From contig NZ_JANJZT010000004.1 in NCBI RefSeq assembly GCF_024622975.1, positions 62,001-126,000 on the forward strand: DNA of 64,000 nt, read 5' to 3'. This DNA comes from Blautia caecimuris. Lineage in GTDB: Bacteria > Bacillota > Clostridia > Lachnospirales > Lachnospiraceae. Shown in pieces: positions 35,578-44,991 of the stretch. The notes under the pieces were generated by a model, which was given only the letters and a program-made list of their open reading frames with translations, was not told the DNA's origin and searched no databases. The position numbers and the translations under genes are program-made. The number at the start of each line of letters is the position of its first letter. Positions within the stretch are counted from its first letter, which is position 1.

Positions 35578-36114
35578 ATGGAGCTTGTAAGTGGAAGACC
35601 GCAGAACACAGAGGGAAGACTGGGAAAAGAAATCAGAACATATGACTTTCTGGATTCTATTGGGATTCATTATGAAAGAGTGGATCATAAGCCGGCTATG
35701 ACCATAGAGGCCTGTGAGGAGGTTGACAAAATACTGGGCGCTGTGATCTGTAAAAATCTTTTTTTGTGCAACAGACAGGAAACAGACTTTTATCTCCTGC
35801 TGATGCCCGGGGATAAAAAGTTCAAAACAAAGGATCTTTCAGCTCAGATCAATTCCTCAAGGCTTTCTTTTGCAAAGCCTGAATATATGGAACAGTTTCT
35901 GGATATTACTCCAGGTTCAGCCAGTATTCTGGGGCTGATGAACGACAGAGATAACCGGGTACAGCTTCTGATCGACGAGGACGTGCTGAAAGGAGAATAT
36001 ATAGGATGTCATCCCTGCATCAATACTTCAAGTCTCAGAATCAGCACAAAAGATATGACAGAAAAAATAATACCGGAATTGAAGCATAATCCAAAGCTGG
36101 TTCGTTTACCTTAG
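35578..36114 (+). CDS. YbaK/ProX-like aminoacyl-tRNA editing protein
   Basis: 178 aa, a free-standing INS/YbaK domain. Features include VDHKPAMTIEACEE near the N-terminus, CKNLFLCN with the Lys found in the active site of this family, and the GSASILGLMND loop. Members such as PrdX/ProXp-ala deacylate mischarged tRNA-Pro. An AAAGGAGAAAG site supports the ATG at 35578. It appears to be a single gene. Confidence 0.85.
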   Translation: MELVSGRPQNTEGRLGKEIRTYDFLDSIGIHYERVDHKPAMTIEACEEVDKILGAVICKNLFLCNRQETDFYLLLMPGDKKFKTKDLSAQINSSRLSFAKPEYMEQFLDITPGSASILGLMNDRDNRVQLLIDEDVLKGEYIGCHPCINTSSLRISTKDMTEKIIPELKHNPKLVRLP

Positions 36115-36308
36115 TATAGAGGAAAAAGTCTCAGAGCAGTGCTGTGGGAATCAGTAAAAACGAAATATGAATTTTTTATAAAACATGGAGATTTCAGCAA
36201 TTTTGGCATTGATTAAATAAGATAATACGTTATACTATTATCTACAGAAGAATATACGCTGAAAATGGTTTTGAGGCGGTGGACCGCCTGGCGGGAAAGG
36301 GTGATAAT

Positions 36309-37541
36309 TTGGATTATCTGAGGAAGTCAAAACATATATGGATCATCCCGGCATATGGGATTTTTTATATGATTTCTTTTATGCTTGTGGAAAAAATCAG
36401 TACAGAAACCCATCTGATTCATTCTTTTGTGGATGATCTGATTCCGTTTTGTGAATACTTTATTATTCCCTATGTGCTGTGGTTTCTTGTAGTTCTCGGA
36501 AGCGTGATGTATTTTGCATTGGGAAGTCCGGGCAAAAAAGAGTATTATCAGTATATGGCGACCCTGGGTGTGGGAATGACTCTGTTTCTTATTATCTCCT
36601 TTGTGTATCCCAATGGCCAGAATCTCAGACCTGAACTGACAGGAGAGGGTCCTTTTATTCAGGCTGTGCAGCTTTTGTACCAGACAGATACCCCCACAAA
36701 TATTTTTCCGAGTATTCATGTATTTAATGCAGTTGCCTGTTGTGTGGCTCTTCTGAATAACAAAAAATGCAGACAGAACAAAATCTTTACAGCCGGAAAT
36801 ATTGTGCTGACTGTATCAATCGTTCTTTCCACTATGTTTTTAAAGCAGCACAGTGTGGAAGATGTAGTTACCGCTCTGATCCTCAATGTGATCTGTTATC
36901 AGATATTTTACAGGATCATTCCGGAAAATATGCATAAGTTTGAGAGGATGCTTACCAGAAAACAGATCTGTACAGCGTCTAACCTGCTGACCGTCGGCAG
37001 ACTTGCCCTTGCTCTTGTATTTATGGCCCTGATTGAGCGGTACAGACTGATGGGAGAAAAAGCTCTGCTTGCAGTGATGCTTCTGGCAATTATAGCTGTG
37101 GATATACTGGCCGGGAAGCTTGCCCGGAGACCGGAACAGGTAAGCGATATAGGAAGACTTCTGGAGCTTCTGGCAGACCGGGTCTGTCAGTTTGTGATCC
37201 TTTCCTGTCTGATTCCGAAGTATTCACTGGCAAAGATGCTTCTGGTATTATTCTTTATTAAAGAAAGTTATACAGCAGTCCTTGGCTGGAGAGTGATTTT
37301 GTATGCAGATAAAGAGGCTCAATCTCCCTGGTATGATACCATGACGAAGGCAGTGTTCTACATAGTGGCGCTGATTCTTTTGGCAGGACCTCGAATTCCG
37401 GCATCAACAGCCGGTATTCTGATCGGTGCCTGCGGAATCTGTATGATGGCAGCCTTTGTAATGAACATAGAAGAGATCCGCGTTGCAGAGGAAAAATTCC
37501 GACACTCTGTTGGAGAAAAAGTTCCGGGCAGGATCGGATAA
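36309..37541 (+). CDS. Fusion of PAP2-type phosphatase and CDP-alcohol transferase-like domains
   Basis: 410 aa integral membrane protein. The N-terminal half has PAP2/Aur1-type catalytic motifs, FPSIHVF (His137) and KQHSVEDVV (His181, Asp185). The C-terminal half (about 215-400) has CDP-alcohol phosphatidyltransferase topology, but its signature is altered: Asp265 is kept, Ala268 replaces the second Asp, Ala272-Arg273 are kept, then Gly282, Glu286 in place of Asp, and Asp290. The TTG at 36309 is chosen because AAAGGGTGAT precedes it; a GTG at 36279 lacks proper spacing. Likely phospholipid or phospho-head-group metabolism at the membrane. Confidence 0.7.
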   Translation: MDYLRKSKHIWIIPAYGIFYMISFMLVEKISTETHLIHSFVDDLIPFCEYFIIPYVLWFLVVLGSVMYFALGSPGKKEYYQYMATLGVGMTLFLIISFVYPNGQNLRPELTGEGPFIQAVQLLYQTDTPTNIFPSIHVFNAVACCVALLNNKKCRQNKIFTAGNIVLTVSIVLSTMFLKQHSVEDVVTALILNVICYQIFYRIIPENMHKFERMLTRKQICTASNLLTVGRLALALVFMALIERYRLMGEKALLAVMLLAIIAVDILAGKLARRPEQVSDIGRLLELLADRVCQFVILSCLIPKYSLAKMLLVLFFIKESYTAVLGWRVILYADKEAQSPWYDTMTKAVFYIVALILLAGPRIPASTAGILIGACGICMMAAFVMNIEEIRVAEEKFRHSVGEKVPGRIG

Positions 37542-37568
37542 AAAATAAAATAATCGGGTAGATATAAG

Positions 37569-37599
37569 GGTGCAGCTTTTATCAGGCTGCACCTTTTTT
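37569..37599 (+). terminator. Intrinsic terminator
   Basis: GGTGCAGC (37569-37576) and GCTGCACC (37586-37593) form a perfect 8-bp stem followed by six T. Confidence 0.8.
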
Positions 37600-37746
37600 A
37601 AAAAAAGAAGATTGGTGTAGATTCATGTAGAACTTTCAGAGAAAATAGGATATAATATAGTTCAGAATCATACGGAACGCCGTATTAAGGCTGTGAAAAC
37701 CGAAGAATTCTGAAGTTTTCAGTATAAAATTTAATGGAGGTTCAAC

Positions 37747-38376
37747 ATGGAAAACGTATATATTATGGAGCATCCGCTGATTCAGCACAAAATTTCTCTG
37801 CTCCGTGACAAAAGCACTGGAACAAATGAGTTTCGTAAGCTGATCGAGGAGATTGCGGTTCTTATGGGATTTGAGGCGCTGAGAGATCTTCCCCTGGAGG
37901 ATGTGGAAGTGGAAACTCCTCTGGAAACATGTATGACACCGATGATCGCAGGTAAAAAGCTTGCAGTTGTGCCTGTGCTTCGCGCCGGCCTTGGAATGGT
38001 TAATGGAATCACAACTCTGGTACCGTCTGCAAAGATCGGACATATTGGATTGTACAGAGATCCGGAGACACACGAACCTCATGAATATTACTGCAAATTG
38101 CCGGATCCCATTGATCAAAGACTGATCGTGGTAACAGATCCCATGCTTGCAACCGGCGGTTCTGCTGTGGCTGCAGTAGATTTTATCAAAGAGCATGGCG
38201 GAAAGAATATCAAATGTATGTTTATTATCGCAGCTCCGGAAGGTCTGGAGCGCCTGCATAAGGCTCATCCTGACGTGCAGATCTACGTAGGTCATGTGGA
38301 TCGTGAGCTGAACGAAAACGCATATATCTGCCCGGGTCTGGGAGATGCAGGAGACCGGATTTTCGGTACAAAATAA
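37747..38376 (+). CDS. upp: Uracil phosphoribosyltransferase
   Basis: 209 aa. PRPP-binding segment [20 protein letters not shown] and the uracil-binding C-terminus [17 protein letters not shown] are standard Upp. It salvages uracil to UMP. An ATGGAGG ribosome site precedes the ATG at 37747; a TATAAT lies at 37651-37656. Confidence 0.96.
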   Translation: MENVYIMEHPLIQHKISLLRDKSTGTNEFRKLIEEIAVLMGFEALRDLPLEDVEVETPLETCMTPMIAGKKLAVVPVLRAGLGMVNGITTLVPSAKIGHIGLYRDPETHEPHEYYCKLPDPIDQRLIVVTDPMLATGGSAVAAVDFIKEHGGKNIKCMFIIAAPEGLERLHKAHPDVQIYVGHVDRELNENAYICPGLGDAGDRIFGTK

Positions 38377-38587
38377 AATCAGAACAAGCACAACAAAAAC
38401 GGATGGTGTATTTTCGGAGAGCGTGTTTTCCGGGACACGATCCGTTTTTCTGTGTAAAAAGAAAGAGAGCCTGATACCTGTTTTTGCCGAAAAGAAAATA
38501 GTTTTGCACAAAGACATCAGGGATAACGGTATCAGAAAAACATATCAGAAGAAACAGTATAAAAACAGGCAGAAAGGAACTTGATTT

Positions 38588-39220
38588 ATGACAAAAAAAC
38601 AGCGGGCTCTGGAAGTAATTCAGAGACTGAAAGACGAATATCCCGATGCGGGATGCACCCTGGATTATGATCAGGCATGGAAGCTTCTGGTCAGTGTACG
38701 CCTTGCAGCGCAGTGTACAGATGCCAGAGTAAACGTAGTGGTAGAAGATCTTTATGCAAAATATCCGGATGTAGAAGCGCTGGCAAAAGCGGAGCCGGAG
38801 GAAATTGAAGCGATCGTAAAGCCATGCGGACTGGGAAAAAGTAAGGCAAGAGATATCAGCGCCTGTATGAGGATCCTCCATGAACAGTATGAGGATAATA
38901 TTCCCACAACTTTCGAAGAACTGCTGAAGCTTCCGGGGGTGGGAAGAAAAAGTGCAAATCTGATCATGGGAGATGTATTTGGAAAGCCTGCCATTGTAAC
39001 AGATACGCACTGCATCCGCCTGACCAACAGAATAGGACTGGTAGACAATATCAAAGAGCCGAAAAAAGTGGAAATGGCCTTATGGAAGATCATTCCTCCG
39101 GAGGAGGGCAGTGATTTTTGTCACAGACTTGTTTATCATGGAAGAGACGTGTGTACTGCCCGGACGAAACCCCATTGTGATAAATGCTGTCTGGAAGATA
39201 TCTGCAAGAAAAATATCTGA
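38588..39220 (+). CDS. nth: Endonuclease III
   Basis: 210 aa, HhH-GPD DNA glycosylase/AP lyase for oxidised pyrimidines. The helix-hairpin-helix LLKLPGVGRKSANLI carries the catalytic Lys, the catalytic Asp follows in VTDTHCIRL, and four C-terminal Cys (CTARTKPHCDKCCLEDIC) form the 4Fe-4S site. The first Cys spacing is C-x7-C, one residue longer than the usual C-x6-C. It opens a run of three small same-strand genes. Confidence 0.94.
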   Translation: MTKKQRALEVIQRLKDEYPDAGCTLDYDQAWKLLVSVRLAAQCTDARVNVVVEDLYAKYPDVEALAKAEPEEIEAIVKPCGLGKSKARDISACMRILHEQYEDNIPTTFEELLKLPGVGRKSANLIMGDVFGKPAIVTDTHCIRLTNRIGLVDNIKEPKKVEMALWKIIPPEEGSDFCHRLVYHGRDVCTARTKPHCDKCCLEDICKKNI

Positions 39221-39240
39221 CACGGAAGGAGAAAAGGAAT

Positions 39241-39642
39241 ATGGCATTGAAGGCAGTACATCATATTGCGTTGCTTGTATCTGATTATCAGAAATCAAAA
39301 GAGTTTTATGTGGATAAGCTTGGATTTCGTATTGTGAGAGAAAATTTCCGGAAGGACAGAGGCGATTATAAACTGGATCTGATCCTAAATGGAGTTGAGC
39401 TAGAGATTTTTGCTCCGGCACAAAAAGATCATGAGCATCAGCTCCATCCGGCAAGACCGAATTTCCCGGAGGCATACGGGCTCAGACATCTTGCCTTCAC
39501 AGTTACAGATATTGAAAAAACAGCCGCAGAACTCAGGGAAAAGGGAATTGAGACAGAACCTGTCCGGGTAGACGAGTTTTCGGGAGGGAAATTTACCTTT
39601 TTCAAAGATCCGGACGGACTGCCGCTTGAGCTGCATGAATAA
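39241..39642 (+). CDS. VOC-family (glyoxalase/bleomycin-resistance fold) protein
   Basis: 133 aa. Starts MALKAVHHIALLVSDYQKSK with the paired beta-alpha-beta units of vicinal oxygen chelate proteins; His in HHIAL, Glu in VELEIF, His in LRHLAF and the final Glu in LPLELHE are plausible metal ligands. It matches the small SMU1112c/YaeR-type clade, whose substrate is not known. GGAAGGAGAA precedes the ATG at 39241. It is 20 bp after nth. Confidence 0.85.
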   Translation: MALKAVHHIALLVSDYQKSKEFYVDKLGFRIVRENFRKDRGDYKLDLILNGVELEIFAPAQKDHEHQLHPARPNFPEAYGLRHLAFTVTDIEKTAAELREKGIETEPVRVDEFSGGKFTFFKDPDGLPLELHE

Positions 39643-39667
39643 TTGAGAAGAAAGTGGTGAAAAAATA

Positions 39668-40138
39668 ATGATTAAAAAGCACGTAGAGGATTCTCGCACA
39701 GAAAATACCTATCTGATTATGCCAAAACATATCAATTGTTACGGCAGACTTTTTGGTGGAATTCTGATGCAGTGGATAGATGAGGTGGCCGGAATTGTGG
39801 CACACCGTCATGCAGGAAGTATTGTAACGACAGCCTGTGTGGACAATCTGAATTTCAAAGCCGGGGCTTATCTGGGAGACACGGTGGTACTGGTAGGAAG
39901 AGTGACTTATGTGGGAAAAACGTCTATGGAAGTACGGATAGATACTTACGCAGAGGATCCGGATGGAATGCGCAGAATGATCAACAGGGCTTATGAAGTT
40001 CTGGTATCAATAGATGAAGAAGGAAACAAACTTGAAGTTCCCGGGTTGATTGTAGAAACTGAAGCTCAAAAGGCAGAATGGGAAGGCGGACAAAAGCGTT
40101 ATGATTTAAGAAAACAAAGACGGAAAGAAGGGTTTTAG
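39668..40138 (+). CDS. Hotdog-fold acyl-CoA thioesterase
   Basis: 156 aa. YciA/BACH-type sequence: MPKHINCYGRLFGGILMQWI with the Asp following in the hotdog helix (DEVAGIVAHRHAG), then VDNLNFKAGAYLGD. Such enzymes hydrolyse acyl-CoA esters. The C-terminal RKQRRKEGF tail is basic. Last gene of the nth-VOC-thioesterase run; the accessory island starts about 150 bp later. Confidence 0.88.
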   Translation: MIKKHVEDSRTENTYLIMPKHINCYGRLFGGILMQWIDEVAGIVAHRHAGSIVTTACVDNLNFKAGAYLGDTVVLVGRVTYVGKTSMEVRIDTYAEDPDGMRRMINRAYEVLVSIDEEGNKLEVPGLIVETEAQKAEWEGGQKRYDLRKQRRKEGF

Positions 40139-40201
40139 AGGAAAAAACCACAGATGAAATATGGAGGAAAGTTCTAAAATTTATAGAATAAATGTTTTTT
40201 G

Positions 40202-40230
40202 TTGAAAAATTTCCAGATAAGTAGTACACT
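40202..40230 (+). promoter_or_regulatory. Possible promoter of the mutarotase gene
   Basis: TTGAAA (40202-40207), 17-bp spacer, TACACT (40225-40230). An A-rich segment with GATAAAAACAAAC follows at about 40253, similar to a segment before the transporter promoter. Confidence 0.45.
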
Positions 40231-40290
40231 CTGGATATAAATATACAGAAACAGATAAAAACAAACTTAAACAGAAAGGAGAAAACAACA

Positions 40291-40728
40291 ATGTTAAGAA
40301 ATATTCCTCCGATTTTGTCACCGGAACTGTTAAAAGTTCTTGCAGAAATGGGACATGGAGATACAATCGTAATTGGCGATGCAAATTTTGCAGCCGCTTC
40401 TATGGCAAAAAAAGGAACGCTTGTAAGATGTGATGGTCTGAAAGCAACAGATCTTATGGATGCTATTCTTTCGTTGATGCCTTTAGATGAATTTGTAGAA
40501 AAGCCTGTTTTTATTATGGATAAAGAACCGCGCCATGCGGAGCTTGAGTGTCCGGTATGGGATGAATTTAAAGATATTGTGGCAAAGTATGATGAGCGAG
40601 GGGCTGAGGCTTGCGGAATGATTTCCAGAAAAGAATTTTATAAAAAGGCGAGAAAGGCATATGCAGTTGTAGCTACGACTGAGACCGCATTTTATGCCTG
40701 TACTATTCTTCAAAAGGGATGCTTGTAG
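40291..40728 (+). CDS. RbsD/FucU-family sugar mutarotase
   Basis: 145 aa. MLRNIPPILSPELLKVLAEM followed by GHGDTIVIGDANFAA matches the FucU/RbsD family, which interconverts anomers or ring forms of monosaccharides; the His in MGHGD and the Asp in GDANF are conserved functional residues. It precedes a ribose-type ABC importer and MtnK/MtnA homologues and probably supplies the anomer the importer or kinase needs. GAAAGGAGAAAAC precedes the ATG. A terminator separates it from the importer genes. Confidence 0.88.
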   Translation: MLRNIPPILSPELLKVLAEMGHGDTIVIGDANFAAASMAKKGTLVRCDGLKATDLMDAILSLMPLDEFVEKPVFIMDKEPRHAELECPVWDEFKDIVAKYDERGAEACGMISRKEFYKKARKAYAVVATTETAFYACTILQKGCL

Positions 40729-40770
40729 AAAACAAATAAAAACGGACATAAAACAACATAAAAAATGCGT

Positions 40771-40806
40771 AAAAGCGGTTATTTCGGATGGAATACCGCT
40801 TTTTTC
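40771..40806 (+). terminator. Intrinsic terminator after the mutarotase gene
   Basis: AAAAGCGGT (40771-40779) pairs with ACCGCTTTT starting at 40795, followed by T-rich sequence. Confidence 0.75.
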
Positions 40807-40974
40807 TTATGAAAAAAAGAATATATCATGTTTGCATACGTGATATTTGATATCGTAAATGTGTGAAAATGAATATATAATTCTGGAAAACTGTGATATT
40901 TTACTAAAAATGTGGGTTGAAACTGTGGAAAAGTAACAAAAAGAAAAAAACGGACAAAAACAAACAGTAACATA

Positions 40975-41003
40975 TTTACATTTGTGGTAATATATGATAA
41001 AAT
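40975..41003 (+). promoter_or_regulatory. Promoter of the importer-mtnK-mtnA operon
   Basis: TTTACA (40975-40980), 17-bp spacer, TAAAAT (40998-41003). GGACAAAAACAAAC lies just upstream and shares GACAAAA with the direct repeats before dhaK. Confidence 0.65.
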
Positions 41004-41064
41004 CGAACTATCGAAAACGGAAAAACATAGCAAAATCACCAAAAACAAAAAAGGGGGTAACACA

Positions 41065-42246
41065 ATGAAGAAAAAAATAATGGCTCTTGTTCTGGCAGCA
41101 TCTATGATTACGGTTCCATTTGCGACTGCTTATGCCAGTGAAAAGGATGCAGCAGCTGAAAAAACAGAGGAATCTGCTGATGAGACAAAAGAGACAACAG
41201 AATCTCCGGTAGCAGGAAAGAAAATTGCATATATCATGTATATGACTCCAGCTACAATTTTCCAGATGTGGTCTGATTCTTTCACCGAGACTGCTGAAAA
41301 GCTGGGAATGCAGGCTGATACGTTTTTCTGCAATGACAGTGCTGACACATGGAAACAGACTATTGAACAGTGTGCACAGGGCGGATATGATGGACTGATG
41401 GTTTCTCATGGTGGTCAGGAATATGCATATGATTTTCTGACAGGAATTTTAGAACAGTATCCGGATCTGAAAATTGCTACCTTTGACACTCCGTTTAAAG
41501 ATGCAAATGGTGAAGTTGCTAAAATTCCAGGCGTAGTACAGTTTTTCCAGCAGGATGCAGGATTTGCCTCCAGTCTGGTTGAAAGTATTATGGATATGTA
41601 CCCTGAAAAAGTAGAAGCAGGAGAACCGGTAAATATACTACAGGTTCAGCAGGGAGCAGGATATAACAGCCCGTTTGACCGGCGCCAGATCGGATACCAG
41701 CCATATGAGGACGAAGGCAAAATTAAAACAGTTGAAAGAATTGCTCCAATTGATGATCAGAACGCCACCTCTTCTATGAGAGATGTAACAGCTGCAACCT
41801 TACCTAAGTATGGGGAGGGTGAAATTGATGGAATCTGGTGCTGCTATGATGCATATGCGCAGGGAGTATATCAGGCACTGGTTGAGGCAAATTCAGATAT
41901 TCCAATGGTATCAGTAGATATCTGCAATGAAGATATTCAGTTTATGCAGGAAGGTAAAAACTGGAAAGCCTGTGCTACTACCAATTGGAGTTCAAATGGG
42001 GAATTTGCATGCCGTGTTCTCGCACTGGAAATGGCAGATCAGTATGAGGATATTTATGCTGCATCCTGCTATTATGAAGATCCTGGCGACTGGATGGAAA
42101 TTCCGTCTGTAATTGTTACTCAGGAAATGGTTACATCAAAAGATGGAATCAATATTGAAAATCTGGCTGAAGTTGCCGGTGAAGAATATTCCGATACCTC
42201 CTGGATGCCGACTTGCGATTGGATGGTTGATCTTCTTGGTCACTAA
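41065..42246 (+). CDS. Sugar ABC importer, periplasmic-type binding protein
   Basis: 393 aa. Signal peptide (KKKIMALVLAASMITVPFAT, cut near AYA), an acidic linker, then a Peripla_BP_4-type fold beginning KKIAYIMYMTPATIFQMW. The signal has no lipobox Cys, so surface retention is unclear. It delivers a sugar, probably a pentose or modified pentose by context, to the ATPase and permease encoded downstream. The ATG at 41065 follows AAAAAAGGGGG; the upstream in-frame extension runs into the promoter. A hairpin after the stop may lower expression of the downstream genes. Confidence 0.85.
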   Translation: MKKKIMALVLAASMITVPFATAYASEKDAAAEKTEESADETKETTESPVAGKKIAYIMYMTPATIFQMWSDSFTETAEKLGMQADTFFCNDSADTWKQTIEQCAQGGYDGLMVSHGGQEYAYDFLTGILEQYPDLKIATFDTPFKDANGEVAKIPGVVQFFQQDAGFASSLVESIMDMYPEKVEAGEPVNILQVQQGAGYNSPFDRRQIGYQPYEDEGKIKTVERIAPIDDQNATSSMRDVTAATLPKYGEGEIDGIWCCYDAYAQGVYQALVEANSDIPMVSVDICNEDIQFMQEGKNWKACATTNWSSNGEFACRVLALEMADQYEDIYAASCYYEDPGDWMEIPSVIVTQEMVTSKDGINIENLAEVAGEEYSDTSWMPTCDWMVDLLGH

Positions 42247-42305
42247 TCTATCTTAAAGGAATTGTTCTTATACATATGTGAATAAAAGAACATTAGGATT
42301 AGGTG

Positions 42306-42340
42306 AGGCGCCGGGGCTGTGTTCCGGCGCCTGTATTTTA
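42306..42340 (+). terminator. Intra-operon hairpin after the binding-protein gene
   Basis: AGGCGCCGG (42306-42314) and CCGGCGCCT (42324-42332) form a perfect 9-bp stem followed by a weak T-tract (GTATTTT). Such partial terminators commonly keep binding-protein mRNA above permease mRNA. Confidence 0.65.
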
Positions 42341-42370
42341 AGAATTTTGAAGTAGGGGTGTAAAAACTAA

Positions 42371-43915
42371 ATGGAAAAGAGGGAATTTATGGATAAGATT
42401 ACACTTGGAACAAGAAATGTCTCTATTGAATTTCCCGGTGTAAAAGCTCTTTCCAATGTAGATTTTGAAATTGAAACGGGAGTAATTCATGCTCTGATGG
42501 GGGCAAATGGAGCAGGTAAATCTACATTGATGAAAGTTCTTGCCGGTTCAAATCCAGGATATACAGGAGATGTTCTATACAATGGAAATCCTGTAGAATT
42601 AAGAAATCCGGCGGCAGCTAAAAAACTTGGAATCCAGATTGTATATCAGGAAGTTGATATGGCTCTGATTCCAACACTGACTGTTGCAGAAAACGTTATG
42701 TTTAATGACCTTGTAATGAATATGGGACATAAGCAGTTTGTAAATTACGGAAAGATCCGCAAAGATGCAAAAGAGGCTCTTGCCCGTTTAAATGTAAATA
42801 TTGATGTACGGCGTATGTGTGGAACGTTGACATTGGCACAAAAACAGATGGTATTAATTGCACGTGCTGTACAGAGTGCATGTAATTTTTTGATTCTTGA
42901 TGAACCGACAGCTCCCTTGTCTGATACAGAAACAGAAGAACTGTTCAGGGTAGTCAGACATCTTCGCAAAACAGAAAATCTTGCAGTTATTTTTATTACG
43001 CATCGTATTCATGAAGTGTTGCAGATATGCGATTCTTATACAGTTATGAGAAATGGCGAAATTGTGGATACGACACCCATTACGCCCAAGACAACTTCAA
43101 AAGAGATTGTAGATAAAATGCTGGGACGTTCATTTGAAGAAAACTTCCCGAAACAGGTTTGTGAGATAGGAGAAAAAGCTTTTGAAATTGACCATCTTAC
43201 AGAACGGGAGGGACGTGTTCAGGATATTTCCATGTATGTGCGAAAAGGAGAGATTGTTGGATTAGCCGGACTGGTAGGGGGAGGAAAAACAGAACTCTGC
43301 AAAACCATTTTTGGTGTATATAAGAAGTCTGACGGTATTATAAGACTCAACGGGAAAGAACTGAATATTAAGACACCTTCAGATGCAGTAAAAAACAGGA
43401 TAGCGCTTGTTCCGGAGGAGAGACGCAAAGAGGGTGTATTGGTTGCAGAAACAGTGACATTTAATACAACAGCAGCCAGTCTGGATGATTATTGTACATT
43501 CTCTTTTGTAAATGATCGCAAAGCAGCGAAGAAAGCAGAAGAATATGTGAAAAGTTTGAGTATAAAAACACCGTCGATCAAGCAGAAAGTGGCATATCTG
43601 TCTGGTGGAAATCAACAGAAAGTGGCAGTTGCAAAATGGCTTGCTGCAGACTGTGATGTCTATATTTTTGATGAACCGACTAAGGGTGTGGATGTAGGCG
43701 CAAAACAGGAAATTTTCACATTGATTAATAATATTGCAAAAGAAGGCAACTGTGTTATTTATGCAACCTGTGAGAATTCAGAGTTGTTATCTATTACAGA
43801 CCGTATGTATGTAATGTTTGATGGCCGCATTACGGCAGAATTAGAAACAGCGAAGACTTCTGAGGATGAAATTATGCATTATGCAACAGGAGCAACGACT
43901 GTATACACAGGCTGA
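42371..43915 (+). CDS. Sugar ABC importer ATPase (RbsA-type, two domains)
   Basis: 514 aa, duplicated ATPase of the ribose/galactose/xylose class. The first domain has Walker A GANGAGKST and Walker B FLILDEPTAPL. The second has a Walker A-like GLVGGGKTE, signature YLSGGNQQKVAVAKW and YIFDEPTKGVD. The degenerate second P-loop is normal for this family. The start may be 42371 or the ATG at 42389, which has a GAGGG five bases before it. It forms the import complex with its neighbours. Confidence 0.92.
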   Translation: MEKREFMDKITLGTRNVSIEFPGVKALSNVDFEIETGVIHALMGANGAGKSTLMKVLAGSNPGYTGDVLYNGNPVELRNPAAAKKLGIQIVYQEVDMALIPTLTVAENVMFNDLVMNMGHKQFVNYGKIRKDAKEALARLNVNIDVRRMCGTLTLAQKQMVLIARAVQSACNFLILDEPTAPLSDTETEELFRVVRHLRKTENLAVIFITHRIHEVLQICDSYTVMRNGEIVDTTPITPKTTSKEIVDKMLGRSFEENFPKQVCEIGEKAFEIDHLTEREGRVQDISMYVRKGEIVGLAGLVGGGKTELCKTIFGVYKKSDGIIRLNGKELNIKTPSDAVKNRIALVPEERRKEGVLVAETVTFNTTAASLDDYCTFSFVNDRKAAKKAEEYVKSLSIKTPSIKQKVAYLSGGNQQKVAVAKWLAADCDVYIFDEPTKGVDVGAKQEIFTLINNIAKEGNCVIYATCENSELLSITDRMYVMFDGRITAELETAKTSEDEIMHYATGATTVYTG

Positions 43916-43953
43916 GGCCTTTAGTAACATATCCATTATGGGAGGAAAATAAT

Positions 43954-44964
43954 ATGGTTCAAAATGCTAAAATGAAAAATATTGGAAAAATGCTGTTGAG
44001 CTGGGCGGCGGTGATTGTTTTAGTTGTTGCAATTGTGATTTTTACAATTGTGAAAGGAACAGCTTTTTTTTCTGTGGCAAACCTTCTGAACATTCTTCGT
44101 GCAATGTCCGTTGTTACGATTTTTGCTCTTGCTGCAACAGTATCTATGGCTCCGGATGGATTTGATATGTCAGCCGGAACGTTGGGAACATTTAGTGCAT
44201 ATGTGTTTGCAGCATCATTTCTGTGGTTTGGACTTCCACTCTGGCTTGCGGTTGTGGTAACAATTTTGTTTACAATGTTTTCTTATTTATTAACAATGTT
44301 TCTGATTCTTGTCTGCAAGATTCCGGATATGCTGGCAACATGTGCGCTTCAGTTTGTACATGCGGGGTTGGGATTAGCGTTCACAGGTGGAAGTGCCGTT
44401 TCGGCAGGTCTTGGCGTACCGAAATGGGTAGCAAATCTTCGGGGCGGCGATACAAGTCCACTGCGTGGGGGATGGACTGAGGGATCCCAGAACATCGGAA
44501 AATCCCCATACATAATAATTATTATGATCGTGTGTGTTGTAATCTGCTGGGTTCTTCTGGAACGAACAAAACATGGACGCTATCTTTATGCAATGGGTGG
44601 AAATAAAACAGCGGCAAAGCTTTCAGGTATTAATGTAAAGAAATATCGTTTTATGGCAGGTATGTTCGCTGCTCTGTTTATTGCAGTGGCAGGTATTGTT
44701 GTATGCTCACGTAATTCAGCAGCACAGATTAACGGATGTGACAGTTACCTGATGAGTTCTCTTGCGGCAGTATTTATTGGACGATCTGTAGGAGGAGCAG
44801 AAAGACCAAATGCTCTTGGCACAGTTGTGGGAGCGCTTTTAATTACTGTTCTTGAGAATGGTCTGACCATGTGTGGCGTTGTATATTATGTGCTTCCGGC
44901 CGTTAAGGGTGCAGTTCTTTGCCTGGCATTGGTTGCAGCTTATATTACAGTAAAAGAAGACTGA
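43954..44964 (+). CDS. Sugar ABC importer permease (RbsC-type)
   Basis: 336 aa with about 8-10 membrane helices, BPD_transp_2 family. The loop SAAQINGCDSYLMSSLAAVFIGRS contains the EAA-like contact region typical of RbsC proteins. Only one permease gene is present, so a homodimer is expected. GGGAGGAAAATAAT precedes the ATG at 43954. It sits between the ATPase gene (38 bp before) and the mtnK homologue (27 bp after). Confidence 0.92.
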   Translation: MVQNAKMKNIGKMLLSWAAVIVLVVAIVIFTIVKGTAFFSVANLLNILRAMSVVTIFALAATVSMAPDGFDMSAGTLGTFSAYVFAASFLWFGLPLWLAVVVTILFTMFSYLLTMFLILVCKIPDMLATCALQFVHAGLGLAFTGGSAVSAGLGVPKWVANLRGGDTSPLRGGWTEGSQNIGKSPYIIIIMIVCVVICWVLLERTKHGRYLYAMGGNKTAAKLSGINVKKYRFMAGMFAALFIAVAGIVVCSRNSAAQINGCDSYLMSSLAAVFIGRSVGGAERPNALGTVVGALLITVLENGLTMCGVVYYVLPAVKGAVLCLALVAAYITVKED

Positions 44965-44991
44965 TAAAAAATAAAATGGAGGTTTTTTGAT

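Larger units (their letters stand above)
40729..41064. other. Gap between mutarotase and importer genes
   Basis: 336 bp with no gene. It contains the terminator at 40771-40806, an A-rich segment with AAACGGACAAAAACAAAC at about 40948, and the importer promoter at 40975-41003. Confidence 0.7.

Noticed and set aside
40729-41064. SAM-type riboswitch before the mtnK/mtnA operon
   Set aside because: Checked because mtnKA is often S-box controlled; no S-box helices or conserved elements could be seen.
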